A stretch of DNA of 64,000 nucleotides from Pelagibacteraceae bacterium (GTDB lineage: Bacteria > Pseudomonadota > Alphaproteobacteria > HIMB59 > GCA-002718135), in the NCBI GenBank assembly GCA_002717485.1, contig PBDW01000007.1, forward strand, positions 62,001-126,000, written 5' to 3'. The position numbers and the translations under genes were made by a program. The notes beneath the pieces are model-generated. The model was given only the letters and a program-made list of their open reading frames with translations, was not told the origin of the DNA and ran no database searches. Shown one piece after another: positions 19,391-28,469 of the stretch (position 1 is the first letter of the stretch; every line of letters begins with the position of its first letter).

Positions 19391-20874
19391 TCTGACAAAA
19401 AAATTGTTTTTTTAATAGCATTCACCCAACCAATGTAAAGTTTTTTACGGTCTTCTGTTGTTATATTTGATTTATAGGTTTTATTTTTTTTCCATATTTT
19501 TTGAATTTGCTTTACATCCTTTATATGCCCGCTATGTAGGGCGGCAAGAAATGTTGCACCTAGGGCGGTTGATTCTATATATCTCGAAGTAATAATCTTT
19601 ATTCCCAATATATCACTTAAAAATTTTAGAAAAGAGATGTTATTTACCATGCCTCCATCTACTCTAATTTCATTAATTTTTTGCCCAGTATCTTTTTCCA
19701 TTGATTTGACCAAATCTTTTGTTTGGTAGCATACTGCTTGAATTGCTGCTTTAACTATCTCAGCTATTCCAGTATTTTGTGTTAGACCATAAATAGCTCC
19801 TCTTACATTAGAGTTCCAATATGGAGCGCCTAAGCCATTAAAAGCAGGGACTAAATAAACATTTTGTTCCTTATCTGCTTTTGAATACAATTTTTCACTT
19901 GAACTTGTTGAATTAATTATTTTTAGACTGTCTCTCAGCCATTGTATTGAAGATCCAGCAACAAATATACTACCTTCAAGACAATAATTCTTTTGCCCAT
20001 GTATTTTGTATGCAATAGTTGTTAGCAGTTTGTTTTTAGAAAGCTTTTGTTTTTTTCCTATATTCATTAAAAAAAAACAACCCGTACCATAAGTACTTTT
20101 ACACATTCCTTTATCAAAGCATGCTTGTCCTATAAGTGCGGCTTGCTGATCTCCAGCAACACCCCCGATTGAAATTTTATTTCCTAAAATATTAGTAAAT
20201 CCAAAATTACTTACATTTTCTTTAACTTTTGGAAGTATTGACTTTGGAATTTTAAAGAATTTAAGTAATTTTTCAGACCATTTATTTTTATTTATATCAA
20301 AAAGCATTGTTCTGGATGCATTTGTGATATCAGTTAAATGTGATTGTCCATTAGTTAATTTCCATATTATCCAAGTATCAATTGTTCCAAATAGTAAACG
20401 TTTTTTTTTGTGAAGTGTTTTAGCAACATTTATATTATCAATAATCCATTTTACTTTTGTAGCAGAAAAATACGGATCAATAATTAAACCTGTTATTTTT
20501 TGAATACTTTTATTTAATTTCCCTGTGTTGATTTTATTGCAATATTCTGAAGTTCTTCTGTCCTGCCATACAATAGCATTATATATAGGTTTGCCTGTAT
20601 TTTTATCCCACAAGACAGTAGTTTCTCTTTGATTCGTAATGGCTAAAGAAATTATATCTGAAGAACTTATTTTTGCTTTATTAATGACTTTATTTATTGA
20701 GGTTTTAACGCTTTCCCATATTTCATTTGGATCTTCTTCGACCCAACCGTTATGAGGAAAATACTTTTTAAGTTTAACCTCATACTTCGCAATCTGATTA
20801 AAAGTTCTGCTATATATTATAGCTCTAGTGCTACTTGTCCCTTGATCAATAGTTAAAAAATATTTTTTTTTCAT
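19387..20874 (-). CDS. glpK: Glycerol kinase
   Basis: YFLTIDQGTSSTRAIIYSR, GWVEEDPNEIWESV, TNQRETTVLWDKNTGKPIYNAIVWQDRRT, GVAGDQQAALIGQACFDKGMCKSTYGTGCF. Confidence 0.95.
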   Translation of the reverse strand: MKKKYFLTIDQGTSSTRAIIYSRTFNQIAKYEVKLKKYFPHNGWVEEDPNEIWESVKTSINKVINKAKISSSDIISLAITNQRETTVLWDKNTGKPIYNAIVWQDRRTSEYCNKINTGKLNKSIQKITGLIIDPYFSATKVKWIIDNINVAKTLHKKKRLLFGTIDTWIIWKLTNGQSHLTDITNASRTMLFDINKNKWSEKLLKFFKIPKSILPKVKENVSNFGFTNILGNKISIGGVAGDQQAALIGQACFDKGMCKSTYGTGCFFLMNIGKKQKLSKNKLLTTIAYKIHGQKNYCLEGSIFVAGSSIQWLRDSLKIINSTSSSEKLYSKADKEQNVYLVPAFNGLGAPYWNSNVRGAIYGLTQNTGIAEIVKAAIQAVCYQTKDLVKSMEKDTGQKINEIRVDGGMVNNISFLKFLSDILGIKIITSRYIESTALGATFLAALHSGHIKDVKQIQKIWKKNKTYKSNITTEDRKKLYIGWVNAIKKTIFLSD

Positions 20875-20891
20875 ATTTATTAATTATACTT

Positions 20892-22835
20892 CTAATAATC
20901 AATGTTGTTCACAAAATTAGCTTTATCTTGTATAAATTTAAATCTTAATTCAGGTTTTTTACCCATTAGTGATTGCATTAAAATATCTGTCTTTTTTATA
21001 TTTTTTTTATTATTATCCATAATAATTTTTAAAAGAGTCCTACGGTCTTGACTCATTGTTGTTTCTTTTAGTTGCAATGCAGGCATTTCTCCTAAACCTT
21101 TAAAACGAGTTATTTGAAAATTTTCATTTTTGTTAAATTTTTCATTAATAATTTTTTTCTTATCCTTTTCAGAATAAGCATAAAAAATTTTATCATTTTT
21201 TGAAATTTTATATAAAGGAGGAATAGCTAAAAATAGTTTTCCGTCATAAATAATTTTAGGCATAAATTTATAAAAAAAAGTTATTATAAGTGTTGCAATA
21301 TGAGATCCATCAACATCTGCGTCAGTCATTAGAACTATTTTTTCATATCTTAATTTATTTATATCAAAGTTCTTGCCTATACCGCATCCTAAACTTTGTA
21401 TAAGGTTTTGAATTTCTTGATTTTCAGATATTTTGGTAATAGATACATTGTAAACATTTAATATTTTTCCTCTAAGAGGCAATACAGCCTGCAGTTCCCT
21501 GTTCCTTGCTTGCTTAGCAGATCCACCAGCACTATCTCCCTCAACTATAAACAGTTCTGTTCCTTGAATTTTTCTACTTGAGCAATCAACAAGTTTGCCA
21601 GGTAGTCTATGTTTTTCTATAGTGGTTTTTCTTTCTAAATCTTTTATTTTTGTCAGATTAGATCTTAATAAAGATCTTTCAATCAGTACTTCTATAAGTT
21701 TTTTTGTCTGCCTGTTATTAGTTGATAGCCAATGAGAAAAAGATTCAATAATTATTTTTTCTAAATTAGCATGAATTTTTGGCATAAAAAGTTTTTGTTT
21801 AGTTTGACCTTCAAATATTGGATTGCTAACATATAGTGATAAAATTGTATCTGAGTAATCAAAAATATCAGATAAATTTATGTTTGCGATTTTAGGTATT
21901 TTATTGTGTCTAGAATAAAGTTTTATTGATTTAATTATTGCACTTTTAATAGCACTTTCATGGGTCCCACCTAAATTAGTATTTATTGAGTTACAAAAAG
22001 TGTAAATTTTTCCATTTTCATCTTCATTAAAGGAAATTGCTATTTCCAATCTAATTGATAATTCCTGATTTATTATTTCATCATAAAAGTTTTTATCTAT
22101 TAATTTTTTCTTATTATTTGCTATATCTAATAAATAATCTTTTATACCATTAGGAAAACAAAAACTTTCTTTATTTGGAATTTTTATATCTTTAATTAAT
22201 GACTTGTCACATTCCCATAAAAAATTTGCACCTTTAATTAAATAGGATTTTGTTTTAACAATTGTATATATTTTTTTAGGATCAAAATTTGTAGCATCAA
22301 AAATATCTGGGTCGGGTTGGAAAGATATTTCAGTTCCTTTTGTATTTTTATTGCATTTTATTTTCTTTATTTTTGTTTTAGGTTTACCTTTTTTATATTT
22401 TTGAGAGAATTCATAACCTTTTCTGAATACCTTTACTTCTAGATTTTCACTAAGTGCATTTACAACAGAAAGTCCGACTCCATGCAATCCTCCTGCAGTA
22501 GTGTAGATTTTATCATTAAATTTTCCACCTGCATGTAATGTTGTGAGAACTACTTCTAATGCTGATTTTTTTTTAAATTTTGGATGAGGTTCTGTTGGTA
22601 TTCCTCTTCCATCACCTTTAATAGTAATTAAGTTATTCTTCGATAGTTTAATAGAAATATTTTTTGCACTTTTAGAAAGAATTTCATCTATTGAATTGTC
22701 GATTATCTCGTTAACTAAATGATGAAGCCCATATTCATCTGTAGATCCAATGTACATACCAGGTCTTTTTCTTACTGGCTCTAAGCCTTGAAGAACTTCA
22801 ATATCTTTTGATTGGTATGCTGTATTTTTTTTCAA
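20892..22835 (-). CDS. parE: DNA topoisomerase IV subunit B
   Basis: EPVRKRPGMYIGSTDEYGLHHLVNEIIDNSIDE, TTAGGLHGVGLSVVNALSE, ELFIVEGDSAGGSAKQARNRELQAVLPLRGKILNV, MTDADVDGSHIATLI. Confidence 0.92.
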   Translation of the reverse strand: MKKNTAYQSKDIEVLQGLEPVRKRPGMYIGSTDEYGLHHLVNEIIDNSIDEILSKSAKNISIKLSKNNLITIKGDGRGIPTEPHPKFKKKSALEVVLTTLHAGGKFNDKIYTTAGGLHGVGLSVVNALSENLEVKVFRKGYEFSQKYKKGKPKTKIKKIKCNKNTKGTEISFQPDPDIFDATNFDPKKIYTIVKTKSYLIKGANFLWECDKSLIKDIKIPNKESFCFPNGIKDYLLDIANNKKKLIDKNFYDEIINQELSIRLEIAISFNEDENGKIYTFCNSINTNLGGTHESAIKSAIIKSIKLYSRHNKIPKIANINLSDIFDYSDTILSLYVSNPIFEGQTKQKLFMPKIHANLEKIIIESFSHWLSTNNRQTKKLIEVLIERSLLRSNLTKIKDLERKTTIEKHRLPGKLVDCSSRKIQGTELFIVEGDSAGGSAKQARNRELQAVLPLRGKILNVYNVSITKISENQEIQNLIQSLGCGIGKNFDINKLRYEKIVLMTDADVDGSHIATLIITFFYKFMPKIIYDGKLFLAIPPLYKISKNDKIFYAYSEKDKKKIINEKFNKNENFQITRFKGLGEMPALQLKETTMSQDRRTLLKIIMDNNKKNIKKTDILMQSLMGKKPELRFKFIQDKANFVNNIDY

Positions 22836-22873
22836 GATTTCTTTATTTAACAGAATTTTTGATTAAAAATAAG

Positions 22874-22908
22874 AAAAAAACCATCCAATAAGAATAGGAT
22901 GGTTTTTT
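22874..22908 (-). terminator. Rho-independent terminator of glnA
   Basis: AAAAAAACCATCC-N10-GGATGGTTTTTT: 6-bp GC-containing stem flanked by A and T tracts, just beyond the glnA stop on the minus strand. Confidence 0.85.
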
Positions 22909-22926
22909 AAAGTTACATATTAGTTA

Positions 22927-24357
22927 TTACACATCGTAATAAAGGTGAAATTCGTATGGATGTGGTCTTAAATTCATCTCATCAACATCATTTTCTTTTT
23001 TCAAAGAAATATATTTTTTTATTAGATCTTCAGTAAAAACATTTCCTTTAAGTAGAAATTTATGATCTTTAGCAAGGGAATCAAGGGCCTCCAATAAGGA
23101 ACCAGGGGCAGAAGGAACTTTTTTTAATTCCTTATCCGATAATTCATACAAATTCTTGTCAACTGGACTGCCAGGGTCAATTTTATTTTCAATTCCATCA
23201 AGACCTGCCATCAACATTGCTGAAAAGGCTAAGTATGGGTTTGCTGCTGTGTCAGGGCATCTAAATTCAATCCTTTTTGATTTCTCACTTTTTGATATAA
23301 CAGGAATTCTAACGGCGGCACTTCTATTTCTTTCTGAGTATACCAAATTAACAGGTGCCTCAAATCCAGGTACAAGTCTTTTGTAAGAATTGGTAGTAGG
23401 TGCACAAAATGCTAAAAGGGCAGGAGCGTGCTTTAGTATTCCTCCTAAATAATATAATGCTAACTTACTTAAACCAGCATAATTATTTTTATCATACATC
23501 AGTGTCTTACCTTTTTTCCATAAACTTTGATGAACATGCATTCCTGAACCATTATCTCCAAAAAGAGGTTTTGGCATAAATGTTGCAGTCATTCCGTATT
23601 GTTTCGCAACATTTTTTACCACATATTTATACTTCATAACGTCGTCAGCAATTTTTAAAAGTGGAGAAAATTCTAAGTCAATTTCGCACTGACCTGCAGT
23701 TGAAACTTCATGGTGATGCGCCTCTACATTTAAACCAATTTCCTGCATAGTGATGCACATTTCAGTTCGCAAATCATTTAGGCTGTCAGTGGGCGGAAGA
23801 GGAAAATATCCTTCCTTGTGTCTCGGCTTATGACCTAGATTTGGATTTTCATCCTTTCCTGTATTCCATGTTCCTTCTTTTGAATCAGCTTCATAAAAAG
23901 AGAAATTAGACCCTGAACTATACTTAATATTATTAAATACAAAAAATTCTGGCTCGGGTCCAAAAAATGCACTATCTGCTATACCCGATGATTTTAAATA
24001 TTTTTCAGCTTTTTTAGCAATATGTCTTGGATCTCTAGAATAATTCTCCTTAGAAATTGGATCGATGACATCACAATGAAAAGCTAGAGTTTTTTCTGAA
24101 GCAAAGGGATCTATATAAGCCGTAGTGATATCAGGAATTACAACCATATCGCTATTATGAATATTTTGAAATCCTCTAACAGATGATCCATCAAATCCAA
24201 AACCTTCTGAAAAAGTTTCTTTATTTAAATATTTTATTGGCACAGAAAAATGTTGAGTAGTGCCTGGCATATCAGTAAACCTTAAGTCCATCATTTTGAC
24301 GTCAAGATCTCTTATTGATTTCTTAAGGTCTTCAATTTTTTTATGTGTAAAATACAT
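22927..24357 (-). CDS. glnA: Glutamine synthetase, type I
   Basis: RFTDMPGTTQHFSVP, FGFDGSSVRGFQNIHNSDM, GSGMHVHQSLWKKG, RNRSAAVRIP, KNLYELSDKEL (conserved Tyr adenylylation region). Start set at 24357 because GGAGG lies 5 nt upstream of that ATG; the ORF-track start (24369) is the ATG overlapping that SD. Confidence 0.95.
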   Translation of the reverse strand: MYFTHKKIEDLKKSIRDLDVKMMDLRFTDMPGTTQHFSVPIKYLNKETFSEGFGFDGSSVRGFQNIHNSDMVVIPDITTAYIDPFASEKTLAFHCDVIDPISKENYSRDPRHIAKKAEKYLKSSGIADSAFFGPEPEFFVFNNIKYSSGSNFSFYEADSKEGTWNTGKDENPNLGHKPRHKEGYFPLPPTDSLNDLRTEMCITMQEIGLNVEAHHHEVSTAGQCEIDLEFSPLLKIADDVMKYKYVVKNVAKQYGMTATFMPKPLFGDNGSGMHVHQSLWKKGKTLMYDKNNYAGLSKLALYYLGGILKHAPALLAFCAPTTNSYKRLVPGFEAPVNLVYSERNRSAAVRIPVISKSEKSKRIEFRCPDTAANPYLAFSAMLMAGLDGIENKIDPGSPVDKNLYELSDKELKKVPSAPGSLLEALDSLAKDHKFLLKGNVFTEDLIKKYISLKKENDVDEMNLRPHPYEFHLYYDV

Positions 24358-24380
24358 AATAACCTCCATATATTAAGTTC

Positions 24381-24419
24381 AAAAAAAATAAGCCCAGTGC
24401 AAACATCGCATTGAACACT
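24381..24419 (-). terminator. Possible attenuator hairpin plus U-tract in the glnA 5' UTR
   Basis: Transcript-sense AGTG-TT-CAA-TGCGATGT-TTG-CACT followed by GGGCTTATTTTTTTT, between the proximal aptamer and the glnA SD. Confidence 0.35.
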
Positions 24420-24456
24420 AAATTTCATGCTTAGTTATGGAAATTATATTAATAAG

Positions 24457-24515
24457 ATCCGCGTTCCTTCAGCTTTCGCCTACTTCCGACTTATCCGTTG
24501 ATAAGTTGAACGATT
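24457..24515 (-). promoter_or_regulatory. Glutamine riboswitch (glnA RNA) aptamer, gene-proximal copy
   Basis: Reverse complement ATCGTTCA-ACTTATCAACGGATAAGT-CGGAAGTAG-GCGAAAGC-TGAAGGAACGCGGAT: P1 CGTTC/GAACG, hairpin ACTTATC/GATAAGT, GGAAGTAG core, small GAAA hairpin, GAAGGAACGC 3' strand. Confidence 0.88.
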
Positions 24516-24526
24516 TTATAACTTTT

Positions 24527-24580
24527 GCATGCGTTCCTTCGACTTTCGTCTACTTCCGTCTCTTTCGAGATGAACGATAC
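24527..24580 (-). promoter_or_regulatory. Glutamine riboswitch (glnA RNA) aptamer, distal copy
   Basis: Reverse complement ATCGTTCA-TCTCGAAAGAGA-CGGAAGTAG-ACGAAAGT-CGAAGGAACGCATGC: same three-way-junction layout with different P2/P3 sequences. Confidence 0.88.
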
Positions 24581-24719
24581 GACGCTGTTACAATAAAAAT
24601 AAAAAAAAATAAAGTATTTTGTTAAAAAATCTTCATTTTATTTGTAAATAGAAATATTGAATATTTGAGAATATCCTTTGTATATTACTGATTCATAATG
24701 TGATATTATATGATTTTAT

Positions 24720-24797
24720 GGCGGACGTAGCTCAGGTGGTTAGAGCGCGGGCTTGTGGTGCCCGATGTCGTGGGTTCAAATCCCATCGTTCGCCCCA
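24720..24797 (+). tRNA. tRNA-His (GTG), encoded G-1 and CCA
   Basis: Cloverleaf: G-GCGGACG...acceptor CGTTCGC-C-CCA; anticodon loop in GGGCTTGTGGTGCCC; T-arm GTGGGTTCAAATCCCAT. Confidence 0.95.
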
Positions 24798-24816
24798 TTT
24801 TTTAGCTAATCGCTAA

Positions 24817-24948
24817 CTAAGGATTTTTTAATAGTTTTTTTCTATCATATATTTTCTTATTTTTTATAAGTCTTTGTTTATATTTAGGGCTTCTTAGATC
24901 CTTTGCATATGGATTTCTTTTTTTTCCCCTGTCAGATTTCTCTTTCAT
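24817..24948 (-). CDS. 43-aa basic protein with ArfA-like (ribosome rescue) motif
   Basis: MKEKSDRGKKRNPYAKDLRSPKYKQRLIKNKKIYDRKKLLKNP*. The segment SPKYKQRLIKNKK-IYDRKK aligns by eye with E. coli ArfA [23 protein letters not shown]. Too short for the ORF track. Confidence 0.5.
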   Translation of the reverse strand: MKEKSDRGKKRNPYAKDLRSPKYKQRLIKNKKIYDRKKLLKNP

Positions 24949-25083
24949 TACATATCCATTAATTCATCTAAATTATTAACCATTTCCTATTATTAATGCC
25001 CTATTACAATAATAATTCCCTTTAATCTGTTATTTAATCATTGTTTATATTGAAAAAAGTCTTAAAAGAAAATTCTTTAATGG

Positions 25084-25168
25084 GGGCCGGTGGCGGAATT
25101 GGTATACGCGCTGGATTTAGGTTCCAGTGGGGAAACCCGTGAAGGTTCAAGTCCTTTCCGGCCTACCA
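25084..25168 (+). tRNA. tRNA-Leu (TAG), CCA encoded
   Basis: Class II tRNA: GGGCCGGTGGCGGAATTGGTATACGCGCTGGATTTAGGTTCCAGTGGGGAAACCCGTGAAGGTTCAAGTCCTTTCCGGCCTACCA. Confidence 0.95.
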
Positions 25169-25197
25169 TAGAAATAAACTAATTTTGTGTAAATTAA

Positions 25198-26538
25198 ATG
25201 GAAGTTAAAGAGATTCAGTCAAAAAAATTACTTAAGGAGTATGAGTTAGAAATTCCTAGTAATGAAATTAAAAAACACATTGATGATAAACTTCAAGAAC
25301 TAGCAGTAAAATCAAAACTACCTGGTTTTAGGCCTGGCAAGGCTCCATTAAACTTGATTCGTCAAAAATATGAAAAAGATATTTTGGGTGAAGTGGTTAA
25401 TAAAACGATTCAGGAAAACACAAAAAAACTTATTGAAGATAAAAAGCTAAAGCCATTGCGCGTGCCTAAAGTTGAGATTAAAGATTTTGACAAATCAAAA
25501 TCATTAAAATTTCATATTAAAATTGATCTTCCTCCTGAAATTAATTTAGCAAATTTTAAGGATATCAATATAGAAAGTTATAAGATTTCAATAAAGAAAG
25601 AAGATGTAGATAAGGAGTATAATAATTTTGCCAATAGCCAGGTACATTATCATTCATTAAAAATTAATAGGCAGTTAAAAAAAGATGATCAGGTAATTAT
25701 TTCATTTACCTCTAATGATGAAGGAGTTCCTGACTCTCTTAAAAAAGTTGAAAATTTACCAATTGTTATTGGTTCAAAACTTCAAATACTCCCAAATTTA
25801 GATAAATTACTTTTAGAAAAAAAAGTAAAAAAAGATGATAAAATATTTGTAGATATTAGTTTGCCAAAAACAGATAATAATGAAAAAAAAGAAACCTATA
25901 AATTTAGTGTAACAATTCACGATATTAGAGAACCTCATAAAACTAAGATTAATGATGAATTTTTAAAAAAAATTAATCTTAAATCAACAGATGAACTTAA
26001 AAAAAGAATAGAGTTAAATTTATTACAACAATATGAGACTATCGGAGATGAAATATCAAAAAAACAATTATTAGATATTTTGGAAAAAAAACATAGTTTT
26101 GATTTACCAGAAGGCATACTTGAGGATGAATTTAATTCTATATGGAGTCGCGTCCAAGAAGCCCAGAAAAATAATACTTTAGATCCTGATGATAAATCTC
26201 TAGATCAGAAAAAACTTGAAAATAGATATAAGAAAATAGCAGAAAGAAGAGTTAAATTAGCACTTATTGTATCAAATATTGCTAATGTAAATTCTATTAA
26301 TGTAAACGAACAGGAATTGCAGAATGCATTATTAAATTATGCTAAGAATTATCCAGGTCAGGAAAAACAAATTTTTGAATATTTTCAAAAAAATCCTTCA
26401 GAGGTAGAAACCATTAGAGGTCCATTATTTGAAAAAAAAGTCATAGAATTTGTAAAAAAACAAGCAAAAATAGTGGAAAAAAAAGTTACTCCTAAGGATC
26501 TTTATGCTATTCAGGAAAAAATCTTTAAACAAGAATAG
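25198..26538 (+). CDS. tig: Trigger factor
   Basis: KSKLPGFRPGKAPLNLIRQKYEKDILGEVVNKTIQE; upstream of clpP-clpX-lon. Confidence 0.92.
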   Translation: MEVKEIQSKKLLKEYELEIPSNEIKKHIDDKLQELAVKSKLPGFRPGKAPLNLIRQKYEKDILGEVVNKTIQENTKKLIEDKKLKPLRVPKVEIKDFDKSKSLKFHIKIDLPPEINLANFKDINIESYKISIKKEDVDKEYNNFANSQVHYHSLKINRQLKKDDQVIISFTSNDEGVPDSLKKVENLPIVIGSKLQILPNLDKLLLEKKVKKDDKIFVDISLPKTDNNEKKETYKFSVTIHDIREPHKTKINDEFLKKINLKSTDELKKRIELNLLQQYETIGDEISKKQLLDILEKKHSFDLPEGILEDEFNSIWSRVQEAQKNNTLDPDDKSLDQKKLENRYKKIAERRVKLALIVSNIANVNSINVNEQELQNALLNYAKNYPGQEKQIFEYFQKNPSEVETIRGPLFEKKVIEFVKKQAKIVEKKVTPKDLYAIQEKIFKQE

Positions 26539-26544
26539 TTAATT

Positions 26545-27165
26545 ATGAAAGATCCGTTTGAAATATATCAAAATACATTAGTCCCAATGGTTGTTGAACA
26601 ATCTTCAAGGGGAGAAAGAGCTTATGATATATATTCCAGACTTCTTAAAGAAAGAATTATATTTCTTACAGGACCAATAAATGACAACGTTTCTAGTTTA
26701 ATATGCGCACAATTACTTTTCTTAGAATCTGAAAATCCGAAAAAAGAAATTGCTTTTTATATAAATTCACCAGGAGGCATAGTTTGGTCTGGATTAGCTA
26801 TGTATGATACTATGCAATATGTTTCTTCTGAAATTATGACGATATGTGTAGGGCAAGCTGCATCTGCTGCGTCATTATTACTAACATCTGGAACAAAAGG
26901 TATGAGATATTCTCTGCCTAATTCAAAAATTATGGTTCACCAACCTTCAGGTGGGTTTGAAGGTCAAGTTACTGATATTCAAATACACGCTTCTGAAATT
27001 ATTAAAACAAAAAAGAAGTTAAATGAAATATATGCAAAACATACTGGAAAAAAAGTTGAGACTATTACTGAAATTATGGAAAGAGACCGTTTTTTTGATC
27101 CCATTGAAGCCATTGAGTTTGGGTTAATTGATAAAGTAATAAGTAAAAGATTGGATGAAAAATAA
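26545..27165 (+). CDS. clpP: ATP-dependent Clp protease proteolytic subunit
   Basis: [70 protein letters not shown]. Confidence 0.97.
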   Translation: MKDPFEIYQNTLVPMVVEQSSRGERAYDIYSRLLKERIIFLTGPINDNVSSLICAQLLFLESENPKKEIAFYINSPGGIVWSGLAMYDTMQYVSSEIMTICVGQAASAASLLLTSGTKGMRYSLPNSKIMVHQPSGGFEGQVTDIQIHASEIIKTKKKLNEIYAKHTGKKVETITEIMERDRFFDPIEAIEFGLIDKVISKRLDEK

Positions 27166-27170
27166 AAGTA

Positions 27171-28439
27171 ATGAGTAAGTCCAAAGATAGTAACGGATCA
27201 TTATATTGCTCTTTTTGTGGAAAAAGTCAGCATGAGGTAAAAAAATTAATTGCTGGACCAACAGTGTTTGTTTGTGACGAATGTGTAGAATTATGTATGG
27301 ACATAATTAAAGATGAAACAAAAAGGACAATAAAAAAATCAAATGAAAAATTAGCAACTCCAAGTGAAATATATTCAATATTAAATGATTATGTAGTTGG
27401 ACAGGAAAAAGCAAAAAAGATAATGTCTGTAGCTGTTCACAATCATTATAAAAGACTTACTTTAAGCGCACGTAATAATAATGTGGAAATAGCTAAATCA
27501 AATATTTTACTTATAGGTCCGACAGGAACTGGAAAGACACTTTTAGCTCAGACATTAGCGAGAATACTTGACGTTCCATTTACAATGGCAGATGCCACTA
27601 GTCTTACTGAAGCAGGTTATGTGGGCGAAGATGTAGAAAATATAATTCTTAAATTATTGCAAGCATCTGATTACAATGTTGAAAGAGCACAAAAAGGTAT
27701 TGTGTATATTGATGAGGTTGACAAAATAGGAAGAAAAACTGACAACCCTTCTATTACAAGAGATGTTTCTGGCGAAGGTGTTCAACAGGCTCTTCTTAAA
27801 ATTATGGAAGGAACGATTGCAAGTGTGCCGCCGCAGGGAGGAAGAAAGCATCCGCAACAAGAATTTCTGCAAGTTGATACATCAAATATACTTTTTATTT
27901 TTGGCGGTGCTTTTGCAGGGTTGGATGGAATCATATCCTCAAGATTAAAGGGTTCGACTATAGGATTTAATGCAAATATTACAGAACTAAGAAAACTACC
28001 TATTGGTGAAATTTTGGCAAACGTTGAAACAGAAGATTTATTAAAATTTGGCATGATACCAGAGTTTATTGGACGCTTACCTGTCATAGCAACATTAAAT
28101 GATTTGGACGAAGATACGCTTGTTGAAATACTTACTAAACCTAAAAATGCTCTTACAAAACAATATCAGCAATTATTTGGCTTAGAGAAAGTAATTTTAG
28201 ATTTTAAGAACGATTCTTTAATAGCAATTGCTAAAAAGGCTCTTGATAGAAAAACAGGAGCTAGAGGATTACGTGCAATTATTGAAGATAAACTATTAAA
28301 TATCATGTTTCAACTTCCTGATATTAAGTCACTAGATAAGGTTATAATAAATAAAGACGTTATTTTAGGTAAAATTGAACCAATATTAATATATTCTGAT
28401 AAAAAAAATAAAAATATTGGTATTGCTTCAGGATCTTGA
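27171..28439 (+). CDS. clpX: ATP-dependent Clp protease ATP-binding subunit ClpX
   Basis: [20 protein letters not shown] zinc finger, [26 protein letters not shown]. Confidence 0.97.
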   Translation: MSKSKDSNGSLYCSFCGKSQHEVKKLIAGPTVFVCDECVELCMDIIKDETKRTIKKSNEKLATPSEIYSILNDYVVGQEKAKKIMSVAVHNHYKRLTLSARNNNVEIAKSNILLIGPTGTGKTLLAQTLARILDVPFTMADATSLTEAGYVGEDVENIILKLLQASDYNVERAQKGIVYIDEVDKIGRKTDNPSITRDVSGEGVQQALLKIMEGTIASVPPQGGRKHPQQEFLQVDTSNILFIFGGAFAGLDGIISSRLKGSTIGFNANITELRKLPIGEILANVETEDLLKFGMIPEFIGRLPVIATLNDLDEDTLVEILTKPKNALTKQYQQLFGLEKVILDFKNDSLIAIAKKALDRKTGARGLRAIIEDKLLNIMFQLPDIKSLDKVIINKDVILGKIEPILIYSDKKNKNIGIASGS

Positions 28440-28469
28440 AATTTATATAATTGTAATTATTTATAAAGA

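Noticed and set aside
24461-24560. Direct repeat GCGTTCCTTC..CTTTCG.CTACTTCCG.CT (two copies), as a mobile or CRISPR-like repeat
   Set aside because: Only two copies, and each folds into the same three-way-junction aptamer, so a tandem riboswitch explains it.
24437-24625. Plus-strand 62-aa ORF (MEIILIRSAFLQLSPTSDLSVDKLNDF...)
   Set aside because: It is antisense to the tandem glutamine-riboswitch region; the repeated sequence is explained by the aptamers.
27763-27948. Plus-strand 61-aa ORF inside clpX
   Set aside because: Out-of-frame overlap within a well-supported conserved gene; no independent evidence.
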